Shown here: positions 41,571 through 51,303 of the stretch, piece by piece
Layout: each line of letters opens with the position of its first letter
Numbering within the stretch: the first letter of the stretch is position 1
Assembly: GCA_020744225.1 (NCBI GenBank)
Contig: JAGMWG010000013.1
Location: 248,001 to 312,000, forward strand
DNA length: 64,000 nt
Origin: Paraphoma chrysanthemicola
Taxonomy: Eukaryota > Ascomycota > Dothideomycetes > Pleosporales > Phaeosphaeriaceae
Direction: 5' to 3'
Made by a program: the position numbers and the translations under genes
The notes under the pieces: model-generated
Database searches by the model: none
Seen by the model: the letters and a program-made list of their open reading frames with translations, nothing else
What the model was told of the DNA's origin: nothing

Positions 41571-41946
41571 GAAGCAACGCGTTTTCTGATTGGTTCTCAC
41601 ATTGAGCAGCCTTAAAGCAGCCTGTACATTCTCCAAGGCAGACTAAGCGCAGCGGAAAGTACTTGGCGGATGGATTTTCCGCTTGGCCTGCCGAGGCGCT
41701 TGGCGGGGACGATGGGCGGGTGGGACCGCTAGGGTAAATTGGACCAACCGTGATAGCTGTGAGGGGTGTCGTCACCCACGGCCTAAGATCTTCAACTGCT
41801 TGGCTGGAAGTAGTGTTAGAGACCGTTGCAATGCGGTACCCACGCGTACCTTGTGGCAAGTGTGTGCGTTTGTATAAGTAGTGCACCACAACCTGCTGCC
41901 GTAGTCAACAAACCTCTCCATCCAACCCTGGCGCCATCAGATCAAG

Positions 41947-43884
41947 ATGGCACCTCCGATTACTGCAAGGTACGACTGGATCTTGGCGATTACAACCATC
42001 GCCTTTGTGTTCAGTGCGTTCGGTAATGGCGCCAACGATGTTGCGAACTCGTATGCCAGTAAGGACAATGAACGATTACCTCGCGGAACCATGAGGACTA
42101 ACAAGATCAAGCGTCGGTTGCTGCCCAGACCTTGACTATGCCACAAGTCGGGTTTTTATCCATAATCACAGAGTTCACCGGAGCGGTGGCCTTGGGAGCA
42201 AGGGTGACGGATACAATTAAGAACGGAATAATAAATATCGATCGGTTTCAAGCGGCCGCGAATCCAGGGACATTGATGCTTGCCATGGGATGTGCGGAGG
42301 TCGGTAGCGCGACTTGGTTGATGTTTGCAACGGTACGTTCTTAGCAGCACACGGAAATGGCGATACGGCTAACAGTGGCAATCAGCGATACGGAATGCCC
42401 GTTTCGACCACACAAACCATAGTCGGTGCTCTAGTCGGAGTCGGCTTTGCGACCGAAGCTGGCGTGACTTGGGGCTGGGAGGCTGGATCCGTCTCCCAAG
42501 TTGCCGCAAGCTGGATTATTGCACCCCTGATTGCTTGTGCATTCAGTGCAATAATCTTTGGCACGGTCAAGTATGCAGTCCTTGAACGCGAAGACTCGTT
42601 CAAATGGGGTTTAAGGCTGATCCCCTGGTATTTTGCGATCACGGCTGCCATTCTGGCTCTGTTCATTGTTGTCGAAGCACCAACCGCCCCATCCCTGGAG
42701 GAATTTGGAGGAGGTAAAGCCGCGGGTATCATTCTTGGCGTCCTCTTCGGCGTCTTGTTCTTCTCGTATGTGTTCTTCATGCCGTTCTTGAAACGCAAGT
42801 TGGTACACAAAGACGCACGCCTGCGCATCTGGCACGTCCCACTCGGACCCTGGCTTCTGAAGGAGAACCCGCCGCTATACTTCCCTGGAAAAGGAGACGA
42901 ATATGTGAAGAACTACTATGCGGACGCATACGGTGAGGTCCGTGCCATGGGCCAAGAGCTGCGACAACGCAAGAGCGGAGCCGCAGGCGACGAAGAAGCA
43001 GCGGTCGGTACTGATGTCGATGCCATCAAGAAACAGGAACCTAGCGACGACATTGAACTAGATCCTGAAAAGGCCAGGGAGCTGCAAGAGAAGACGCGCA
43101 AGGGTGATGATACCACAGCCATACCTCAATTGTCGCGCAAACGAAAGCCAGAGCCATACGAGCGCTTCATCGCGCCGGTGAAGGAGCTGTCCTGGGTCAA
43201 TCCACAGCGGCACTGGGGATACTTCAAGTTTGCCATGTTGCAGGGTGAGTTTGCGAAAATACAGCAGCAAAAGGGATATGGCTGACCGTTTCAGGTGTGA
43301 CTCGCGATGTAATTACGCACGATTCAGACAAGCTGCGGGCCATCCACGCTCGTGCGAACCGGTACGATGTGCGGGTAGAACACATGTGGACATACTGTCA
43401 AGTCATCAGCGCCATGATGATGTCCATTGCGCACGGTTCAAATGACGTGGCAAACGCCGTGGGGCCATGGTCGGCAGTGTATCAGACGTGGCGGGAGGGC
43501 GCAGTCGCAACGGAAAGCGGGACACCTATATGGATGTTGGTGGTGGCCGGTCTGTTGTTGGGGCTCGGGTTCTGGTTCTACGGGTACCACATCATGCGTG
43601 CGCTGGGCAACAAGATCACGCAGATGTCTCCGACAAGAGGCTTCGCGACTGAGCTGGGAGCTGCCGTGACTGTTCTGCTGGCCAGTCGTCTCGGTCTGCC
43701 CGTCAGCACGACGCAGTGTCTGACCGGGGCCCTCATCGGCACGGCGCTCATGAACTACGACGTGAAGGCCATCAACTGGAAGCAGCTGGGATGGATCTTC
43801 TTTGGCTGGGTGATTACTCTACCCGTGTCCGGGCTCATTGCTGGCCTGCTCTGCGTGATGGCTCTGAACACGCCACATTTCTAG
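41947..43884 (+). CDS. PHO89: High-affinity Na+/phosphate symporter (PiT family)
   Basis: This is an inorganic-phosphate transporter of the PiT family (yeast Pho89, Neurospora PHO-4), at the plasma membrane, cotransporting Na+ and phosphate. Four exons (41947-42058, 42112-42332, 42386-43244, 43295-43884) give 593 residues. The two inverted halves each carry the signature: FGNGANDVANSYA at the N-terminus and HGSNDVANAVGPW in the second half. Each half also has a PVSTTQ motif (GMPVSTTQTIVGALVGVG and GLPVSTTQCLTGALIGTA). A long acidic/basic cytoplasmic loop (about residues 260-390) separates them. These genes are typically induced by phosphate starvation, and the upstream CACGTG pair agrees with this. 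Confidence 0.96.
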
Positions 43885-44267
43885 ACGGGGGGTGGGGGGT
43901 GAGGTGGTCACATGATGCAGTACGAGATTCGGCGTTGGCGAGTCTCACGGTGGCAGTCCGCTGGGAGGGCTGGTTGCTGGATAGACAAAGGCAGGACAGG
44001 GATGGCGCGGCGTTGCAGGCAGATCCATAGAAGCGAATGAATGAATGAATGAACGAATGAATGATGCGGCTCGGCAGGACGTTATGCAGGTCTGGCGGGC
44101 AATGTTCGCGCTAAGGGTGCGCCCAATGACGGCGCGTCTGCCCCGCTGAAATTTTTGGGACGAGGAAAGAAACACCCCGCCATGGCTCAGAGCGCGCATC
44201 ACCAACGCTCTCCCCGTCTTCGGACGCCGCCACATCTCGCTGCTCCCCCCAGGTCCTCTGCCGCACC
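43885..44267. other. Intergenic region upstream of ADE6
   Basis: This 383-bp stretch lies between two plus-strand genes. It holds a short (AATG)n microsatellite at about 44034-44063 (listed separately) and otherwise nothing recognisable; it should include the ADE6 promoter. Confidence 0.5.
44034..44063. repeat. (AATG)n microsatellite
   Basis: About seven tetranucleotide units of the type GAATGAATGAATGAATGAAC, with one substitution, lie about 205 bp before the ADE6 start codon. Confidence 0.85.
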
Positions 44268-47200
44268 ATGGCGTCCACCGCGGACCCGTACCTGATCCTG
44301 CCGGGCGCGGCCGCGCACTCCGACTTCCGCCTGCAGCGCCTGGCGCAAGAAATCGGCGCGAAGGAGGTCCGCTCGCTGTGGGTGCACTTTGTCAACCCCC
44401 GCCAGCAATTGAGCGCCGCCGAGTTGAAGACGCTGCAGCAGCTCCTGCACTATGGCGAGTCCCCCGCCGCCGACGACCGCCTCGCCCAGACGCTGCTCGA
44501 CGCCCTCCACCGCGGCGCCGCACCGCGCGACGACGCGACGGCCCTCTTCTACGTGAGCCCCCGCGCCGGCACCATCTCGCCATGGAGCTCGCTGGCGTCC
44601 ATGATTGCCCGCACCTGCACTCTCGAGCACGCCGTCAAGCGCATCGAGCGCGGCATGGTCATCGCCGCCACCTTCGACACGCCGCTGGGCCCCGACGACA
44701 TTCCCGCTCGCGACCGCCTGCACGACCGCATGACGCAGACCATCGCCCGCCACGTCCCCAATCTCGACGACATCTTCGCCGAGCGCGAGCCCGCCCCGGC
44801 CACCACCATCCAGTTCGAAGAGTACAACAGTGCCCATGCCGCCCTCGAGCACGCCAATCGCCAGCTGGGGCTCGCCATGGACGCGTCCGAGATCGACTAC
44901 CTCGTCGAGGCCTACCAGCACGAGCTGAAGCGTGGCCCCGTCGACGTCGAGCTGTTCATGTTCGCCCAGGTCAACTCGGAGCACTGCCGCCACAAGCAGT
45001 TCAACGCCGACTTCACCGTCGACGGCATCCACAAGTCGTACTCGCTGTTCGGCATGATCCGCAACACCCACCAGAAGCACCCGCAGCACGTCGTGAGCGC
45101 CTACAGCGACAATGCCGCCGTGCTGAACGGCGAGGAGGCGAGCTTCTGGGCCCCCAGCAATCTGACGGGCGAGTGGCACGGCACCAAGGAGACGGTGCAC
45201 ATCCTCTGCAAGGTTGAGACTCACAACCACCCGACGGCCGTCTCGCCCTTCCCCGGCGCCGCCACTGGCTCCGGCGGCGAGATCAGAGACGAGGGCGCCG
45301 TCGGTCGTGGCTCCAAGCCCAAGGCCGGCCTCGCAGGCTTCACCGTGTCGGACCTGCTGATTGAGGGCTTCGAGCGCCCGTGGGAGATGCGCGACGTTGG
45401 CAAGCCCGCGCACATTGCCAGCGCCCTCGACATTATGCTCGAGGCTCCCATCGGTAGCGCCCAGTTCAACAACGAGTTTGGCCGCCCCTGCACCATTGGC
45501 TACTTCCGCACCATGCTGATGCGCGTCTTCACCAACGACAAGGAGACCGAAGTCCGCGGCTACCACAAGCCCATCATGCTCGCTGGTGGCGTGGGAACTG
45601 TTCGCCCGCAGCACGCCCTCAAAGACCCTGACATTGTGCCTGCCGGCTCGCATCTGCTCGTCATTGGCGGACCCGCCATGCTCATCGGGCTTGGTGGCGG
45701 CGCCGCCTCCAGCGTACAGTCTGGCGAAGGCAACGTTGAGCTCGACTTTGCGAGTGTCCAGAGAGGCAACCCCGAAGTCCAACGACGAGCACAAGAAGTC
45801 ATTGACACGTGTCGCTCCATGGGCGACAAGAATCCGATCCTCTTCATTCACGATGTGGGCGCAGGCGGCTTGTCTAATGCCCTTCCCGAGCTTGTCCACG
45901 ACTCCGGACTTGGTGCCATCTTTGAGCTGAGGGAAGTCGACAATGCTGACAAGGGTATGAGTCCGCTCCAGATCTGGTGCTGCGAAGCGCAGGAGCGATA
46001 CGTGCTTGCAGTCGGGCCGGACGAGCTCGATCTATTCAAGCGCATCTGCCATCGTGAACGCTGTGGATACTCGGTTGTGGGCGTCGCCACCGACGAGCAG
46101 CGTCTAATCCTGAAGGACAGGAATTCGAAAGAGAATCCCGAGCCAATCAACTTGCCCATGTCGACCCTGTTTGGCAAGCCCCCCAAAATGTCGCGCATTG
46201 TAGAGTCCCGGAAGCTTAGACTTCCTGCTTTCGACAGCAGTCTTTCCATGTATGTCCCGGACACACCAAAGGACGGCCTGGTCGCAGAGGCTGTCGATCG
46301 TGTACTTACCCTACCATCTGTTGGCTCCAAGTCGTTTCTGATCACTATTGGTGACCGCACTGTGGGTGGGCTTACTGTTCGCGACCAGATGGTCGGGAAA
46401 TGGCAAGTGCCGGTGGCAGACGTTTCAGTCACAGCTACTTCGCTGCTGGCTGGAGTCAAGACAGGAGAGGCCATGGCCATGGGCGAGAAACCCACCCTTG
46501 CGCTAATCTCACCCGCCGCATCAGCACGGATGGCGGTTGCAGAGTCTCTCATGAACCTGGCTGCAGCAAGTCTGTTCGATCGCTTGTCCAGAGTACGTCT
46601 GTCGGCAAACTGGATGTCTGCTAGTAGTCATCCTGGTGAAGGCGCGGCGCTGTACGAAGCAGTCGAGGCAATTGGCATGGACTTGTGTCCCCGCCTTGGC
46701 ATATCCATACCGGTGGGCAAAGACTCTATGAGCATGAAGATGAAATGGTCAGACAACGGCGAGGCCAAGGAGGTCACTGCGCCCATGTCGCTCATCATCA
46801 CTGCTTTCGCGCCCGTGGACCGCATCGACCGGACATGGACGCCTGCTCTCGAGCGCTTAGAGCAGGTTGGCGAGACGATTCTCATGTTCGTCGACCTTGC
46901 AGGCGGCAAGAAACACCTCGGTGGCTCTGCACTTGCGCAAACTTTTGGTCAGATTGGTGACGAAGCGCCCGATGTCTACGACGCAGATGTGATCAAAGAC
47001 TATTTCGACGCAATTGAGCAGCTTCATGAATCAGGCATCGTGCTAGCGTACCACGACAGGTCCGACGGTGGACTGTTCACTACCCTCGTCGAGATGATGT
47101 TCGCTGGGCGCTGCGGCTTGGAGATCATGCTTGATGGTCTCTCCCAATCTGGAGAGCCTAAGGATGTACTCGAAGCACTCTTCAACGAAGAGCTTGGTGC

Positions 47201-48371
47201 CGTTTTCCAGGTCAGGAAAAAGGACGAGGTAGCTTTCAACCGCTGCTTCGCTACTTGCGGCCCGCCACCCGGCATGGTTCGCAAGATTGGACGCGTACCC
47301 GAAGCCTCCAAACAAGAAATATCTTTTGCTTTTGGCTCCAAGGTTGTCTACCGCCAAAGTCGGCCGAAACTACAACAGCGATGGGCAGAAACGTCGTATC
47401 GGTTGCAGAAGCTTCGTGATAATCCTTCCTGCGCAGATGCCGAGTTCAAGAGCATACTTGACGATAAAGACCCAGGCCTCTCTTACAACCTCACCTACAA
47501 ACCCACCGAAAACATCTTACCTTTCAAGATGACACTGACCTCACCCTTCACAGCCAAACCGCGTGTCGCAATCCTTCGTGAAGAAGGTGTAAACGGCCAG
47601 GCAGAGATGGCATTTGCGTTTGACCAAGCCGGCTTCTCCGCTATCGACGTTCACATGACCGACATCATCTCGAACCGAGTGTCGCTTGCTGGCTTTGTAG
47701 GTGTGGCTGCATGCGGTGGCTTTTCCTACGGCGACGTGCTCGGCGCTGGACAAGGGTGGGCCAAATCTGTGCTATTGCACCCCAATACCCGCAAAGAGTT
47801 CCAGACATTCTTTGAGCGCCCTGACACATTCGCCCTTGGCGTTTGCAATGGTTGCCAATTTCTGAGCAAGCTGAAAGAACTCATTCCTGGGGCATCGCTC
47901 TGGCCAAGCTTTGAAAGAAATGTGAGTGAGCAGTATGAGGCGCGTGTTTGCATGGTAGAGATTCTGGATCCCAAGGGACCGAACATTTCACCATCAGTGT
48001 TCCTCCACGGCATGCACGGGTCGAAACTACCCATCGTTACCGCACATGGCGAGGGACAGGCGCATTTCCCTTCTTCTGCAGCATCTTCATCTAATCCGCA
48101 AGCACTGTACAACGAGAATCTAGTCAGTCTACGATACGTTGACAATTATGGTAAGCCGACGGAATCTTACCCATACAACCCCAATGGATCGCCAATGGGC
48201 ATTACTGGTGTCAGAAGCACGGACGGACGAGTATTAGCGTTGATGCCGCATCCTGAACGCACGATCTTGCGGGAAGTTGGCAGCTATATTCCCCGGGACA
48301 AAACCGAAGATTGGGGCGAACTGGGTCCCTGGTCTAGGATGTTCAAGAGCGCGCGAAGGTGGGTCGGCTGA
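44268..48371 (+). CDS. ADE6: Phosphoribosylformylglycinamidine synthase (FGAM synthase)
   Basis: This single-exon gene encodes the 1,367-residue large PurL, which converts FGAR, glutamine and ATP to FGAM in the fourth step of purine synthesis. The order is N-terminal domain, linker, two AIR-synthase-like halves and a C-terminal glutaminase. Visible landmarks are FAQVNSEHCRHKQFNADF, KVETHNHPTAVSPFPGAATG with GGEIRDEG, GGPAMLIGLGGGAASS, and AYHDRSDGGLFTTLVEMMF. In the class-I glutaminase domain, LGVCNGCQFLS holds the nucleophile Cys at about residue 1193, and MPHPERT supplies His 1328 and Glu 1330. The ATG at 44268 matches the usual N-terminus. A 566-codon antisense open frame opposite the 5' third is a compositional shadow. 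Confidence 0.97.
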   Translation: MASTADPYLILPGAAAHSDFRLQRLAQEIGAKEVRSLWVHFVNPRQQLSAAELKTLQQLLHYGESPAADDRLAQTLLDALHRGAAPRDDATALFYVSPRAGTISPWSSLASMIARTCTLEHAVKRIERGMVIAATFDTPLGPDDIPARDRLHDRMTQTIARHVPNLDDIFAEREPAPATTIQFEEYNSAHAALEHANRQLGLAMDASEIDYLVEAYQHELKRGPVDVELFMFAQVNSEHCRHKQFNADFTVDGIHKSYSLFGMIRNTHQKHPQHVVSAYSDNAAVLNGEEASFWAPSNLTGEWHGTKETVHILCKVETHNHPTAVSPFPGAATGSGGEIRDEGAVGRGSKPKAGLAGFTVSDLLIEGFERPWEMRDVGKPAHIASALDIMLEAPIGSAQFNNEFGRPCTIGYFRTMLMRVFTNDKETEVRGYHKPIMLAGGVGTVRPQHALKDPDIVPAGSHLLVIGGPAMLIGLGGGAASSVQSGEGNVELDFASVQRGNPEVQRRAQEVIDTCRSMGDKNPILFIHDVGAGGLSNALPELVHDSGLGAIFELREVDNADKGMSPLQIWCCEAQERYVLAVGPDELDLFKRICHRERCGYSVVGVATDEQRLILKDRNSKENPEPINLPMSTLFGKPPKMSRIVESRKLRLPAFDSSLSMYVPDTPKDGLVAEAVDRVLTLPSVGSKSFLITIGDRTVGGLTVRDQMVGKWQVPVADVSVTATSLLAGVKTGEAMAMGEKPTLALISPAASARMAVAESLMNLAAASLFDRLSRVRLSANWMSASSHPGEGAALYEAVEAIGMDLCPRLGISIPVGKDSMSMKMKWSDNGEAKEVTAPMSLIITAFAPVDRIDRTWTPALERLEQVGETILMFVDLAGGKKHLGGSALAQTFGQIGDEAPDVYDADVIKDYFDAIEQLHESGIVLAYHDRSDGGLFTTLVEMMFAGRCGLEIMLDGLSQSGEPKDVLEALFNEELGAVFQVRKKDEVAFNRCFATCGPPPGMVRKIGRVPEASKQEISFAFGSKVVYRQSRPKLQQRWAETSYRLQKLRDNPSCADAEFKSILDDKDPGLSYNLTYKPTENILPFKMTLTSPFTAKPRVAILREEGVNGQAEMAFAFDQAGFSAIDVHMTDIISNRVSLAGFVGVAACGGFSYGDVLGAGQGWAKSVLLHPNTRKEFQTFFERPDTFALGVCNGCQFLSKLKELIPGASLWPSFERNVSEQYEARVCMVEILDPKGPNISPSVFLHGMHGSKLPIVTAHGEGQAHFPSSAASSSNPQALYNENLVSLRYVDNYGKPTESYPYNPNGSPMGITGVRSTDGRVLALMPHPERTILREVGSYIPRDKTEDWGELGPWSRMFKSARRWVG

Positions 48372-48816
48372 ATTCAAAGAATATGATTGCATGTTGGCGT
48401 TTCTGGATTTACTTCGACCATATACCAAACTCTCACGGAAGATAAATGCCACAATATGTCACGCTCAAATCAATTATCTTGCTGTTTTTCATGCATGGAT
48501 TCAAACAGCGACGCAGCAAGTTTAGGTCCCGGGTGTGATGGATGTTGTCTTCTGGAGTAAAGAGTTTGTGTATGTTATTCGTCTCTGGTGATTGAAGGTA
48601 AAATTTCTGGACGACCGGGGCATCCTCTTCATCGGAGCTTCCAAGCTGTTCTGACCGCAGTATCTCCCTTGAACTTTCCAGCCTTGGGCTCGCGCGTGAC
48701 GGCGTTCGTCGGCGTGTGAACGTCCTCGCATGAGCACGCACCTGATGTATATACAGATATTGTTCGCACTATTTAAGTACCTGTTTCGCACTTCTTGCCG
48801 GCCAAAGGCCATGCTA
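48372..48816. other. Intergenic region between convergent genes
   Basis: This 445-bp stretch lies between the 3' ends of ADE6 and the minus-strand NmrA-like gene. No supported feature is visible. Confidence 0.5.
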
Positions 48817-49681
48817 TTAGGCGTTAGCCACAGCAGGGCACTTTCCAACCCAATTCTTCTGCTCCATCTCCTCCAATAACCACTGAGCAAGAGCTTTTCG
48901 CTCGACAGTCGTGCCTACCTTTCCCACGTAGCCTGCCGCAACTTCCCTCGGCTCGCCATTCTTCAAGATAGGAACTCGATATATGGTCCATCCTAGTTCT
49001 TCCTTTGGCAGCTGTGCAACGAGCGGCGAAAACCCGGTGATCTCGTCGTAAGCAGCCCGTGCGAATAGATAAATTCCCCAGACCATGATTGAGAAGACGA
49101 TTGAAAAGTGATCTTCGGGGACTTTGAAGGACGCAGTGCTCAAGATCAAAGTTCTCTTGTAGCCATGCTTTTGGAGCAGTGGGATGATGAGCTTGTATCC
49201 ATCTGTGATGGGCCTGTGCCCCTTCTTCAGATCGGTCATGACAGGCCCGAGAAAAGAGACACATGTTGTTGCTCCGCAGGCGACTGCTTCCTCGAGTGCG
49301 GCGGCGTCGGTGAGTTGACCAACAACAACGGTAGCATTGGATGATATTTCGGCAGGGAGTTTGGCGGCATTGCGCACGATGACGGTCAAAGTGTGCGACT
49401 CGCGTAAAGCGGCGGAACACTATGTGAAGACAAGACGACAGTTAGAGTTTGGCTGAGCATATACTGTTATTCGTTCATGATCACCTAAAGCTCGTTTAAT
49501 CCGGCTTTTGGGTCGCCGGAGCGAGGGCTTTTCGCGCAAGACCAAGGATTGTGGATGAGGCAAGTAGATTGACGTACTGACAATGAGTCAGAAGATGTAG
49601 AAGCAACACGTGCATGTAGAACTCACCAAATTCAACTCCCAAGGGCGAAGTAGCCCCAAGTACGAGGATGTGACGTGGCAT
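48817..49681 (-). CDS. NmrA-like / atypical short-chain dehydrogenase NAD(P)-binding protein, splice structure unresolved
   Basis: The first exon (from ATG 49681) starts MPRHILVLGATSPLGVEF, carrying the Rossmann nucleotide-binding GATSPLG motif. The main exon, ending at 48817, carries HTLTVIVRNAAKLPAEISSN, VVVGQLTDAAALEEAVAC, VSFLGPVMTD, PITDGYKLIIPLLQKHGYKR, LILSTASFKVPE and GWTIYRVPILKNG, typical of NmrA-like or atypical SDR proteins. A donor (GGTGAG, at the end of exon 1) and an acceptor before the main exon (CACATAG) leave the reading frames one base out. No middle exon I tried repairs this. Either an unusual splice, a different start or a frame-disrupting change is present. The substrate is unknown. 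Confidence 0.65.
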
Positions 49682-51303
49682 ATTTTTATAGTGGCTTGGA
49701 ATGGCGGTGCTGATTGAACAGGCAAAGAATTCTATGTAAGGCTTGTCGTGTAGTAGCAGTGGGGCCGTTTGTCGAAATGGCCATGAGACCTTGCCCCTCA
49801 GTACTTATATGCGCACTCGGGGCAATGCGCTTGTTCGACACAGATGATGCTGATGAATGGCAGAAAGCTTGGCGGCAGTGCGGACGTAGTTTGGTCCCGA
49901 ATAGGTGATGATGGTTAACTAGCCGGTACAAAAGGCTTGGCCACATTTCCTACTACAAACAAATCGCACCTTGTCAGCCCGCGCCTTCACTGTCTAACGT
50001 GATTACACAACATTCGTAAACAGTTGAAATATACAGCAGAAAGGGGCTAGTAAGTTTCAGAGCCCAACTCCTTGATCCATTTTGTGTGAATTTGCTCCTA
50101 TGGAATGTCCCCGGACCGTGGTGTTGTCATCTTGTGCATCGGTGATCGTTACTTGATTGAGGCCGATTGAGGAGTCCGTGCCAAAAAAAAAGGCCGTTAC
50201 AACATTAACACAGCCTCGACTGAGTCAGTGGGAAGAACGATTACAATTGGTCTTTAACACAAAGCTACACGACAAGGAAAAACTGTCTTATTAGTAAGCA
50301 CTTCCATGCAGGGCCTGCGACATTGAAGCGACTCGATATTATCTGCAGATCCATGTTTCTGTGCTGTATCCCATTACACGTCTTCGTCAAAGTCTAAAGT
50401 GTTGTTGTCACCGCCTGTTGTGTGAGAGCTCACCCGGAGTCTGTGAGGCTGCCTGGCTGTTTAATTCCTGGGCGGAATTGATCGCACGCCTGCTTAATCA
50501 CAAAAAGGAATCCTCCGTGGTTTTAGCCGGTGTGCACTGGCACTGGCCATTAGACTCAGGCTGCCATCCAGGAATGTGTTTTGAACGTGACCAGCAGCTC
50601 TGGAGTTGACGAAGCTCTTGAGATCCCTCTGCGAGGAAGCCTTGTGGAAAGAGCCTCATAGTACGCTGTAAGGCGTACAGTGGTGCTACTTGTGAAACCA
50701 AATATATGCATTAGAATCATCGTAAACACACCAAGACTATTACTTGAAGAGACATATAGCTTTGACATCGTGAAAGCAATGTCTCGAAGAAGAATATACA
50801 CAGTTCAACGAGCTAGGATGGCGCTCATGGGTACAAGCGCAACTGCTCTTCTGAAGCGTCATCTCACCCGTGGTGAATACTTCTTGGCGTGGAAACTATG
50901 CGATAGGCACGGGGAACAACCTCGGAGTACTTTGGCGAGATTGTCATGTGGCCGCAGGTCAATTACCGAGCAATGCGTCCATCAGCAATACTCACCTTTG
51001 TCACAAATCGAGCTTGGGTCAATCCCCAGACCAATCTGCCGGACGTTGTTCCTAACCTGAAATTTGACATAGAACAATCGTGCGAGGTCGCATGCGCTGC
51101 TGTGGGTCATCCATATCGACTTGACATAGGCATTATAACTGGGCTGTAACTAGGGTCCTGGTCGCAGAGGTGCAATAGATTATAATAATGGCGGGCCTCT
51201 TTGTGGTCGAATATTGACCGTGACCGGTATGAGATGCTGTAAATTTTGATAATCTGCTAGCGAAACTGCGCAAATCAGAGCTTATAGCAGCCGGCTGAGT
51301 TGA
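49682..51303. other. 1.6-kb gene-poor region
   Basis: No open frame here has a recognisable domain; short frames at 50361-51149 overlap each other on both strands. A run of nine A (about 50184-50192) is the only obvious low-complexity feature. Confidence 0.5.

Larger units (their letters stand above)
40130..41946. other. 1.8-kb intergenic region containing the PHO89 promoter
   Basis: No open frame here has a recognisable domain or codon bias like the neighbours; those at 40408-40863 and 41229-41636 overlap others on the opposite strand and are not called. Two CACGTG motifs near the right end are listed separately. Confidence 0.5.

Noticed and set aside
40408..41636. Several 100-150-codon frames between the DHA2 transporter and PHO89
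   Set aside because: They overlap on opposite strands and show no family features.
44199..45899. A 566-codon open frame antisense to the 5' part of ADE6
   Set aside because: It mirrors a GC-rich codon bias in ADE6, has a low-complexity Gly/Ala/Val composition and no domain. ADE6 on the other strand is unambiguous.
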